Source: Pseudoxanthomonas sp. (GTDB taxonomy: Bacteria > Pseudomonadota > Gammaproteobacteria > Xanthomonadales > Xanthomonadaceae). Taken from it: a DNA stretch of 64,000 nucleotides. Below, piece after piece: positions 40,390 through 48,551 of this stretch. Under the pieces are notes generated by a model that saw only the letters and a list, made by a program, of their open reading frames with translations, was not told the origin of the DNA and did no database searches. The position numbers and the translations under genes are program-made. The first letter of the stretch is position 1. Every line of letters starts with the position of its first letter. The stretch covers positions 19,916 to 83,915 of the forward strand of contig JAGHZW010000111.1 in the NCBI GenBank assembly GCA_017745195.1, given 5' to 3'.

Positions 40390-41607
40390 ATGCCAGTGAT
40401 CGATGCACCGACCCGTTCCCGCACCGCCACCGGGGCGACACCGCCGCCGCGCGCGGCCGGCACCCGTTTCCTGATCCTGTCCGCCCACGACTACCGCACC
40501 TCGCGCCGGGCCAACATCCATTTCATCGCCGACGAACTTTCGCGGCGTGGCCCGACGCGCTTCTTCTCCCTGCGCTACAGCGCGCTGTCGCGCTGGAAGC
40601 GCGATATCCGCCTGCCGCTGGACGATCGCGCCAACCGGGTGGAACGCCACGGCCAGGTCGAATGCTTCCTGTGGAAGGCGCCCGTCCATCCGTTCAACAC
40701 GCGCCGGCGCTGGCTGCGGCCGCTGGAGTCGCTGATGTTCGACTGGTATGCGCGGCATCCGCCGGCGCAGCTGGTGGCGTGGCTGCGCGAGGCCGACACG
40801 GTGGTCTTCGAGAGCGGCACGGCGGTGGTCTTCGCCGCGCTGGCACGCCGGCTCAATCCAACGGCCCGGCTGATCTACCGGGCGTCCGACAGCCTGGACG
40901 CGATCGACAGCGCGCAGTACGTGCGCGAAGCGTTCGCGCAGGCCGCCGCGGATTTCGACGCGATCGCGCTGGTCTCGCCGGCGATGGCCGCCGAGGTCGC
41001 CAGCCGCGACAACGTCTACCACGTCGGCCACGGCCTCGACCCGGGCCTGGAAGCACTCGGCGACCCGTCGCCGTACGCGTCCGGGCGGCACGCGGTCGCG
41101 GTCGGCTCGATGCTGTTCGATCCGGAGACGATCGCCATCGCCAGCCAGGCCTTCCCCGACATCACCTTCCACGTGATCGGCTCGGGCCGCGGGCGGATGC
41201 CGGGCTACGGCGACAACGTCGTGGTCCACGACGAGATGCCGCATGCGCAGACGCTGCGCTACATCAAGCATGCCGACGTCGGCATCGCCCCGTATGCCGC
41301 GGCCAACCTGCCGGCCTACCTGGCCGACAGTTCGCTGAAGCTGCTGCAGTACGACTTCTTCGCGCTGCCGGCGATCTGCCCGCACGCCGTCGTCGGCGGC
41401 TATGGCTCGCGCTTCGGCTACACGCCCGGTTCCACCGAGTCGGTGGTCGCCGCCTTCCTGAGAGCGCTGCATGCACCACGGGTGCGCTCGCGGACCGCGC
41501 TGGACTGGCCACGCACCGTGGACCGGCTGCTGCAGCCCGAACGCTATCCCGAGCTGCGGCTCGGAGCGGTGCGGAGCGATGACAGGCGTGCGCATGCTGT
41601 TGCCTGA
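40390..41607 (+). CDS. gumK: Glucuronosyltransferase GumK (GT70)
   Basis: [53 protein letters not shown]...[30 protein letters not shown]...VYHVGHGLD. Confidence 0.95.
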   Translation: MPVIDAPTRSRTATGATPPPRAAGTRFLILSAHDYRTSRRANIHFIADELSRRGPTRFFSLRYSALSRWKRDIRLPLDDRANRVERHGQVECFLWKAPVHPFNTRRRWLRPLESLMFDWYARHPPAQLVAWLREADTVVFESGTAVVFAALARRLNPTARLIYRASDSLDAIDSAQYVREAFAQAAADFDAIALVSPAMAAEVASRDNVYHVGHGLDPGLEALGDPSPYASGRHAVAVGSMLFDPETIAIASQAFPDITFHVIGSGRGRMPGYGDNVVVHDEMPHAQTLRYIKHADVGIAPYAAANLPAYLADSSLKLLQYDFFALPAICPHAVVGGYGSRFGYTPGSTESVVAAFLRALHAPRVRSRTALDWPRTVDRLLQPERYPELRLGAVRSDDRRAHAVA

Positions 41608-42382
41608 GGCGTGGCACCGGCGCCGGCAGCGTCGCGCCCTGTACTGGTGGCAGCCAGGCGACGGCCGGATCAACGTCGGCGACCACCTGTCCAAGGTGAT
41701 GGTCGAGGTGATGCTGGCGTTGCGCGACCTGGAACTGACCGGCAAGCGCGACCTCGGCCGGCGCCTGTTCGCGATCGGTTCGGTACTGCACAACGCCCGC
41801 GACGGCGAGACGGTGTGGGGCAGCGGGATCAACGCCAAGATCCCCGAACAGATGCACCGCTTCCGCAGCCTGGACGTGCGCGCCGTGCGTGGCCCGCTGA
41901 CCCGGCAATGGCTGATGGAACGCGGCCTGTGCGTGCCCGAAGTGTACGGCGACCCGGCCGTGCTGATGCCCGCCTTCTATCCGCGCGAACTGGTCGGCGC
42001 GTCGCCTGCGAGCGACTTCCTGGTCATCCCCCACTTCAACGAACCGGTCGAGCGCTACGCCGCCTGGCGCGACCGCCTGCTGCTGCCGAGCGTGCGGCCG
42101 CTGGCGTTCGTGCGCGCCCTGCTCGGCGCGCGCAGGGTCGTATCCAGCTCGCTGCATGGCGTGATCCTGGCCGAGGCCTACGGCATCCCGGCCGTCTACC
42201 TGGACAGCGGCAACGGCGAGAGCCGGTTCAAGTACGACGACTACTACGCCGGCACCGGGCGGACCCGCTGGCACTCCGGAACCAGCGTCGAGGAGTGCCT
42301 GGACCTGGGTGGCAACGGGCCTTTCGACCTGGCCGCCCTGCAGCGCGGGCTGCTCGCCACCTTTCCCTACGACCTGTGGTGA
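41579..42382 (+). CDS. gumL: Ketal-pyruvate transferase GumL
   Basis: [41 protein letters not shown]...[13 protein letters not shown]...[44 protein letters not shown]...FPYDLW. Alternative start at 41594. Confidence 0.95.
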   Translation: MTGVRMLLPEAWHRRRQRRALYWWQPGDGRINVGDHLSKVMVEVMLALRDLELTGKRDLGRRLFAIGSVLHNARDGETVWGSGINAKIPEQMHRFRSLDVRAVRGPLTRQWLMERGLCVPEVYGDPAVLMPAFYPRELVGASPASDFLVIPHFNEPVERYAAWRDRLLLPSVRPLAFVRALLGARRVVSSSLHGVILAEAYGIPAVYLDSGNGESRFKYDDYYAGTGRTRWHSGTSVEECLDLGGNGPFDLAALQRGLLATFPYDLW

Positions 42383-42425
42383 GGCCGGCGCGGCCAGGCC
42401 ACCACGCATCCACGAGGAGGACGCC

Positions 42426-43205
42426 ATGAGCGCCACGGGCATCGAACCTTCGCACGCGCTGCCGGCGCCGGCGGCGACACCGTCGCTCTGGCTGGGCGGC
42501 TACCGCATGCACCTGTCCGGCCGCGAAGCGTTGTGCGCCGAACTGCTGGAAGCGCTGGACACCGGCCACAAGCGTCAGGTGTTCTTCGCCAACACCAACT
42601 TCGTTGTCCAGTGCCAGCCGTTGCGTGCGCGCATGCGGGCGCCGTCGGTGCGCGTGGTCAACGACGGCATCGGCATGGACCTGGCCGCCTGGCTGGTGCA
42701 CGGTCGGCGCTTCGCCGAGAACCTCAACGGCACCGACTTCATTCCCTGGCTGGCGACCCGCAGCCAGCGTCCGCTGCGCTTCTTCCTGCTCGGCGCCAGG
42801 CCGGGGGTGGCCCTTGAGGCAGGCCGGTACCTGGAGCACGAACTCGGCCAGCAGGTGGTCGGCACCTGCGACGGTTACGGCGGCTATGCCGGCGCCGGCG
42901 ACGGCCTGGTGGATGCGATCAACGCTTCAAACGCCGACGTGGTGCTGGTGGCGTTCGGCAACCCGGCGCAGGAAGCCTGGATCCTGGACAACTGCGATGC
43001 CTGCGGCGCACCGCTGATGTTCGGCATCGGCGCCCTGCTGGATTTCCTGTCCGGCAATGCGAGACGCGCCCCGCCCTGGGTGCGCACGCTGCACCTGGAG
43101 TGGCTGTTCCGGCTCGCCCACGAACCGCGGCGCCTGCTCAGGCGCTACACCCTGGACCTGGCCCGCTTCTTCAGGATCTGCGTGCAGGCCGGCCGGCGTC
43201 CCTGA
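42426..43205 (+). CDS. gumM: WecB/TagA/CpsF-family glucosyltransferase GumM
   Basis: RQVFFANTNFVVQCQPLRARMRAPSVRVVNDGIGMDLAAWLVHGRRFAENLNGTDFIPWL...VLVAFGNPAQEAWI. Confidence 0.95.
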   Translation: MSATGIEPSHALPAPAATPSLWLGGYRMHLSGREALCAELLEALDTGHKRQVFFANTNFVVQCQPLRARMRAPSVRVVNDGIGMDLAAWLVHGRRFAENLNGTDFIPWLATRSQRPLRFFLLGARPGVALEAGRYLEHELGQQVVGTCDGYGGYAGAGDGLVDAINASNADVVLVAFGNPAQEAWILDNCDACGAPLMFGIGALLDFLSGNARRAPPWVRTLHLEWLFRLAHEPRRLLRRYTLDLARFFRICVQAGRRP

Positions 43206-43261
43206 GCGCCGCCGCCGGATCGGCGCGCGTGCACGGCGTGGGGTTTTGCGGGCCGGGCGCC

Positions 43262-43267
43262 TATAAT
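43262..43267 (+). promoter_or_regulatory. Candidate -10 box TATAAT upstream of ispB
   Basis: Exact TATAAT 17 bp before the ispB ORF in a very GC-rich context; no clear TTGACA -35 at 17 bp. Confidence 0.35.
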
Positions 43268-43292
43268 TCCGCCACTCCCCCAGGTGGCACGC

Positions 43293-44300
43293 ATGGCAGA
43301 CCACGCCGCTTTCCCGACCCACGCCTCGCTGCCGCAGATCCAGGCGCTGGCTGCCGCCGACATGGCCGCGGTCGACACGCTGATCCGCACCCGGCTGGCC
43401 TCGGACGTGGTCCTGATCAACCAGATCGCCGAGCACATCGTCTCGGCCGGCGGCAAGCGCCTGCGGCCGATGCTGGTCGTGCTGGCCGGCCAGGCCACCG
43501 CGGCCGACGCACGTGCCGGTGCCGACCACCACCAGCTGGCGGCGATCGTCGAGTTCATCCATACCTCGACCCTGCTCCACGACGACGTGGTCGACGAATC
43601 CGACCTGCGCCGCGGCCGCAGCACCGCCAACGCGATCTGGGGCAACGCCGCCAGCGTGCTGGTCGGCGACTTCCTCTATTCGCGCAGCTTCCAGCTGATG
43701 GTGGAGCTGGACCGGATGGAAGTGATGCAGGTGCTGGCCGACACCACCAACCGCATCGCCGAAGGCGAGGTGCTGCAGCTGCTGCACGTGCGCAACCCGG
43801 ACACCGACGAGGCCGCCTACCTGCGGGTGATCGAGCGCAAGACCGCGGTGCTGTTCGCCGCCGGCACCCGCCTCGGCGCGCTGGCCTCGGGTGCGGACGA
43901 AGCCGTCCAGCGGGCGCTGTACGACTACGGCATGAACCTGGGCTACGCCTTCCAGATCGCCGACGACGTGCTCGACTACACCGCCGATGCCGCCGACCTG
44001 GGCAAGAACCTGGGCGACGACCTGGCCGAGGGCAAGGCCACGCTGCCGTTGATCCACGCCATCGCCCACTCGGACGACGCCACCCGCCAGCGCCTGCGCG
44101 CAGTCGTGGAGGAAGGCGACAGCACGGCGATGCCGGACGTTCTGGCCGCGATCCACGCCACCGGCGGCCTGGACTACAGCCGCCAGCGTGCCTTCGATTA
44201 CGCCAGGGCCGCCGAAGCGGCGCTGGCCGGTTTGCCCGAAACCGCCGCAGTGGCCGCGCTGCGCGGCCTGGCCCGCTACGCGGTCGAGCGCACCCACTGA
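43293..44300 (+). CDS. ispB: Polyprenyl (octaprenyl) diphosphate synthase
   Basis: GGKRLRPMLVVLAGQ, FIHTSTLLHDDVVDESDLRRGRSTAN, FQIADDVLDYTADAADLGKNLGDDLAEGKATLPLIHA. Confidence 0.97.
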   Translation: MADHAAFPTHASLPQIQALAAADMAAVDTLIRTRLASDVVLINQIAEHIVSAGGKRLRPMLVVLAGQATAADARAGADHHQLAAIVEFIHTSTLLHDDVVDESDLRRGRSTANAIWGNAASVLVGDFLYSRSFQLMVELDRMEVMQVLADTTNRIAEGEVLQLLHVRNPDTDEAAYLRVIERKTAVLFAAGTRLGALASGADEAVQRALYDYGMNLGYAFQIADDVLDYTADAADLGKNLGDDLAEGKATLPLIHAIAHSDDATRQRLRAVVEEGDSTAMPDVLAAIHATGGLDYSRQRAFDYARAAEAALAGLPETAAVAALRGLARYAVERTH

Positions 44301-44323
44301 GCGCACCGGACCACCGCGTGCAT

Positions 44324-44348
44324 ATCGGGCGGTAACGGACCGCCCGAT
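44324..44348. terminator. Hairpin between convergent ispB and dienelactone hydrolase genes
   Basis: ATCGGGCGGT-aacgg-ACCGCCCGAT perfect 10-bp stem; no T-tract. Confidence 0.6.
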
Positions 44349-44361
44349 GCGCCGGTTCCGA

Positions 44362-45159
44362 TCAGTCCCCGAACCGCTCGTCGAAGAAGTTTTCCAGCAT
44401 CACGAACGCACGCCGCGCGGCACGCTCGTCGTAGCGGCAATTGCTGGCCGGATCGTTGCCGGCGCTTTCCTCGGCGAAGCAGTGCACCGCGCCGCTGAAG
44501 TTGACGAACTGCCAGTCGGCGCCACCCGCATCCATTTCCTTGCCGAAAGCGACGATGTCGTCGTGGCTGACGTTCTTGTCGGCCGCGCCGTTGAGCACGA
44601 GCAGCGGCGCCTTGACCGCACCGGCCTGCGCCGGCTGGGTCGTGCCCAGGCCACCGTGCAGGCTGGCCACGCCGGCCAGCGGCACGCCGGCGCGGGCCAG
44701 TTCCAGCACCGTGGTGCCGCCGAAACAGAAACCGACTGCGCCGATCCGCGCCGGATCCACCGGCGCCTTGCCGGCCTGCGCCTTCAGCACCTCCACCGCC
44801 TTCTCCGCGCGCGCGCGCAGCAGCGGCAGGTCGCCGCGCAGCGCACCGGCGACCTTGCCGGCCTCGGCGCTGTCCTTCGGCCGCACCGTGCTGCCGTAGA
44901 CGTCGGCGACCAGCACCACGTAGTCGTCGCCGGCCACGCGTCGCGCAGTCTCGACCGACGCATCGGTCACGCCCATCCAGTTGGGCACCATCACCAGGCC
45001 GGGCCGGCGGTCGCTGTCCTCGTCGTCGTAGACCAGCACGCCGCTGAAGCGGTCCTTGCCGATCGTCCATTCCACCTTCTCGGTGCGCGGCTTGGCCACG
45101 GCGGGCAGCGAAGCCGCCACGGCGAGCAGGGCGCCTGCGGCGATTGCGAAATTGCGCAT
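44362..45159 (-). CDS. Dienelactone hydrolase family protein, secreted
   Basis: Signal peptide; RPGLVMVPNWMGVTD, IGAVGFCFGGTTVLELARAG (Cys nucleophile GFCFGG), VHCFAEE. Confidence 0.92.
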   Translation of the reverse strand: MRNFAIAAGALLAVAASLPAVAKPRTEKVEWTIGKDRFSGVLVYDDEDSDRRPGLVMVPNWMGVTDASVETARRVAGDDYVVLVADVYGSTVRPKDSAEAGKVAGALRGDLPLLRARAEKAVEVLKAQAGKAPVDPARIGAVGFCFGGTTVLELARAGVPLAGVASLHGGLGTTQPAQAGAVKAPLLVLNGAADKNVSHDDIVAFGKEMDAGGADWQFVNFSGAVHCFAEESAGNDPASNCRYDERAARRAFVMLENFFDERFGD

Positions 45160-45308
45160 GGTCGGTCCTTCAGGTTGTCGGGATGGCGAGTGTAATCCGC
45201 GCCCCGCTGCCACCGTCGTGGACGTGTTTGCGCAAAGGGCAGCGCGGCGCGCAGGACCGCGGCGACCTTCCGGGTCGTGCGTCCCCGCCATGCAAGGCGG
45301 GGCGGGCG

Positions 45309-46703
45309 CTAGGGGGCGACGCCGAGCCCCGGGATGCTGCTGATCGCGTCGGGGTCGAAACCGGCCAGCGCGGCGAAGTGGCGGCCGCGCTCGGTGTAGT
45401 CGCGATAGGCACCGAAGCTGGGCGCGCCGGGCGACAGCAGTATCACGCCGTCGCCATCGAGCAAGCGTCGCGCACGCGCCACCGCATCGGCCAGGTCCTC
45501 CGCCGCTTCCAGCGCGAAACGGCCTTCGGCCGCCAGCGGCTGCAGCAGCGCATGGATGCGCGGGCCGTTGCCGCCCATCGTCACGATCGCCGATGGCGGC
45601 ATCGTGTCGTCGCGCAGACGCGAGGCGAAGTCGGCCCAGTCCAGCCCGCGGTCGTGGCCACCGAGCAGGATCGCCACGCGCCGCGCGCGATGGCAGTCCA
45701 GCGCGGCCAGGCTGGCGTGCGGCGTGGTGCTGATCGAATCGTTGACCCAGGCAATCCCGTCTCGCTCGCCCAGCCACTGCAGCCGGTGCGGCAGCGGACG
45801 GAAGTCGAGTGCGGCAGGCGCCAGCGGCGCGGCATCCACGCCCAGCGCTTCGATCGCGGCCATCACCGCGCACAGGTTGCCGCGGTTGTGCCGGCCCGGC
45901 AGCGGCACCGCCGCGGTGTCGAACACGAATGCGTCGCCGCGGAACAGCGCGTCGCCGCGCAGGTGCCAGCCGTCGGCGCGGTTGAACCACAGTACGCGGC
46001 TGTCGGGCAGGTCGAGCGCGGCCAGGCGCGGATCGGCGGCGTTGAGCACCGCCGTTCGCGGACGCGCGTCGGTGACCAGCCTCAGCTTGTCCTCGACGTA
46101 GCGCGCCTCGCTGCCGTGCCAGTCCAGGTGCTCGGGGAACAGGTTGAGCACCACTGCCACTTCCGGACGCACGCCGCTGGTGGCGACATCGCCGGTCTGG
46201 TAGCTGGACAGCTCGATCGCCCAGAACTCCGGCGCCGGGTCCTCGGCCACTTCCAGCAGCGGCAGGCCGATGTTGCCGGCCAGCGCGGTGCGATGGCCGC
46301 CCGCGCGCAGCAGGTGCGCCAGCAGCGAGGTGGTGGTGCTCTTGCCCTTGGTCCCGGTGACGCAGGCGGTGCGTGCATCGGGATGGGCGGCGAACCACAG
46401 CGTGGTGCCGCCGATGAAACGGGTGCCGCGTGCCGCCGCGGCCTGCGCCTCGGGCCGGTACGGACTGATCCCCGGCGACTTCACCACCACGTCGAACGCC
46501 GACAGTGAGTCGGCATCGGCATGCGTCATCGTCGCCAGCAGCGGATCGCCCAGCGCCGCCGCTTCGGCGGCCTCGGCCTCGTTGCAGAACAGGGTCAGCG
46601 GCAATGCCGGCAGTTGCGTGCGCAGCGCACGCCAGGCGGCGCGGCCTTCGCGGCCCCAACCCCACAGCGCGACGCGGGCTCCCTCAAGCTGCGAAACGCG
46701 CAC
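45309..46703 (-). CDS. murD2: UDP-N-acetylmuramoyl-L-alanine--L-glutamate ligase MurD2
   Basis: Mur-ligase P-loop [78 protein letters not shown] start overlapping murL by 20 nt. Confidence 0.88.
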   Translation of the reverse strand: MRVSQLEGARVALWGWGREGRAAWRALRTQLPALPLTLFCNEAEAAEAAALGDPLLATMTHADADSLSAFDVVVKSPGISPYRPEAQAAAARGTRFIGGTTLWFAAHPDARTACVTGTKGKSTTTSLLAHLLRAGGHRTALAGNIGLPLLEVAEDPAPEFWAIELSSYQTGDVATSGVRPEVAVVLNLFPEHLDWHGSEARYVEDKLRLVTDARPRTAVLNAADPRLAALDLPDSRVLWFNRADGWHLRGDALFRGDAFVFDTAAVPLPGRHNRGNLCAVMAAIEALGVDAAPLAPAALDFRPLPHRLQWLGERDGIAWVNDSISTTPHASLAALDCHRARRVAILLGGHDRGLDWADFASRLRDDTMPPSAIVTMGGNGPRIHALLQPLAAEGRFALEAAEDLADAVARARRLLDGDGVILLSPGAPSFGAYRDYTERGRHFAALAGFDPDAISSIPGLGVAP

Positions 46704-48057
46704 GCACCCGCTCCCACACGGAGGCCGGGACGCGGTGCTCGCCGGCGATCTCCAGCAACGGCTCGACCGCCAGTTCGGCCGGATCCAGCTGCGGCTGGAT
46801 CTGGTGCACGAAGCGCGCGACCAGCGTGTCCTCGCGCCAGTCCGCGCGCGCGGCCAGCGCAGCCATCGCCGCACGCGACTCGCGGCCTTCGCCGACGCAC
46901 TCGAACGGTTTGTGGTCCTGGAACTCCAGCAGCGCGTCGAAGCCCGGCGCCTGGCTGGCATCGTCGAGCAGGTTGCGGCCGAAGATCCGCACCAGCCGGG
47001 TCTTGGGCATGAACGGCGCCAGCGCCAGGAACACGAAGTGGCACTTCGGGCACAGCCCGCACCAGCGCTGCGCCGGCTTCTCGCCGAGGATGTGGAAGTT
47101 GCGGTTGCAGCTGGAGAAGTGCGCGTCGTAGTGGTCGCTCTTGGCGAACTGGCGCGCGACCGCAAGCTCCGACAGCGGCCGCAGCAGCGAGTAGTAGTGC
47201 AGGTCCGCCGCGACGGTGCGCTCGACGTGTTCGCCGAACGCCTGCTCGAAGGCCCAGCCCTTGGACCACTGGTGGTTCACCTCGCCGGTACCGGGGATCA
47301 GGCTGCCGTAGCTGGCCGAGCGTTCGTTGGAGAACACCACCTGCCCTGCACCGGTCAGCACCGCGGCCAGCACCAGGATCGCCGAGTTCACCGCAGTCAC
47401 CGGGATGTGGCCGTTGTACGCGCCCTGGCGGTTGATCTCGAACAGCTGCGGCGCCAGCGCGCGGCCGACGTTGAGCGTCGGCAGCCCGGTGCGTTCGGCG
47501 CAGGTGCGGATCAGCTGCGAGCCGCCGATCCAGGCCACGGTCTGCTCCACCCCCGCCGCGCGCAGCGCTTCGATGCTGACCAGCGAATCCTTGCCGCCGC
47601 CGATCGCCACCAGCGCGCGTGTGGGCAAACGCAGCGCCGGCGCGGGTGCGGCCGGCGCCGCCGCTTCTGCCGGGAAGCGGATCCGGCCGTGCAGGTCCAG
47701 GCCGTTGCGGTAGGCGAACTCGCCCAGGCCATTGAGGTAGACCTGCTCCAGCAGCACCGCGGTGGCCGCGTCGATGGCGTAGCCGTCGATGCGGATCTGC
47801 GACGGCACCGCGGCCTTGTAGTAGCTCACGCCGGCGACCAGGTGCAGCAGGCGCAGCGCGGACTCGACCGCCGCGGCACGCGCGCCGTCCAATGCGCCGC
47901 TCCCGCCAAAGAACGGCGCGCCGGGCACGGTGATGGTTTCCACCAGTTCCGGGCCGTCGTCGAAGGCGTAGGCAAGCTCGGCCACGCCGGTGGCCGCGTC
48001 GAAGCCGCAGCGCACGAAGCGGAAAACCCGGATGGCGTCTCGATCGAAAATGGTCAT
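46684..48057 (-). CDS. murL: UDP-MurNAc-L-Ala-L-Glu epimerase MurL
   Basis: [16 protein letters not shown] (PP-loop-like), [75 protein letters not shown]; adjacent to murD2. Confidence 0.92.
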   Translation of the reverse strand: MTIFDRDAIRVFRFVRCGFDAATGVAELAYAFDDGPELVETITVPGAPFFGGSGALDGARAAAVESALRLLHLVAGVSYYKAAVPSQIRIDGYAIDAATAVLLEQVYLNGLGEFAYRNGLDLHGRIRFPAEAAAPAAPAPALRLPTRALVAIGGGKDSLVSIEALRAAGVEQTVAWIGGSQLIRTCAERTGLPTLNVGRALAPQLFEINRQGAYNGHIPVTAVNSAILVLAAVLTGAGQVVFSNERSASYGSLIPGTGEVNHQWSKGWAFEQAFGEHVERTVAADLHYYSLLRPLSELAVARQFAKSDHYDAHFSSCNRNFHILGEKPAQRWCGLCPKCHFVFLALAPFMPKTRLVRIFGRNLLDDASQAPGFDALLEFQDHKPFECVGEGRESRAAMAALAARADWREDTLVARFVHQIQPQLDPAELAVEPLLEIAGEHRVPASVWERVRARFAA

Positions 48058-48551
48058 GCAATATCCATGGTGGAACCGCCCCGCCGCCGCAGGTAGCGAC
48101 GGCAGAGCACGAAGGCGATGGCGAATGCCGGCAGCGAGCCGATCAGCAAGGCCGCGAGCGTAGCGCCTAAAACAATCGAAGGCACCCACGCGGCCAGTTC
48201 CCGCAGTGGCATGCCGCCGGAGGCGACGCTGCGGTCGACCAGCCCGGTGAGCATCACCCAGAAGGCGACCGCCAGCGGGTACAGCAGCAGGGTCAGCGCG
48301 GTCGCCCGCGCGGCCATCCCGGCGGGGCCCCAGGGATGCCCGGCGCCGGCCGCCCGCTGCTGCCAGGCGCTGGCGAGCCAGGCCGCGGCCAGCGCGGCCA
48401 GGGTGCCGGTCGGGCTCCACTGCACGCCGTTGCGCAGGGCCTCGCCCAGCGACTGCTCGAACACGAACCCCGAGGCCACCAGGTAGCCCGCCACGGCGAC
48501 GGCCGTGGCGGACAGCGCCGCCAGCAGGATGAACTCAGCCCGCGGACCCAT
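48054..48551 (-). CDS. Hypothetical integral membrane protein (~4 TM)
   Basis: Four hydrophobic segments; stop overlaps murL start by 4 nt (ATGA) and start overlaps the lysC-lysA stop by 17 nt. Confidence 0.75.
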   Translation of the reverse strand: MGPRAEFILLAALSATAVAVAGYLVASGFVFEQSLGEALRNGVQWSPTGTLAALAAAWLASAWQQRAAGAGHPWGPAGMAARATALTLLLYPLAVAFWVMLTGLVDRSVASGGMPLRELAAWVPSIVLGATLAALLIGSLPAFAIAFVLCRRYLRRRGGSTMDIA

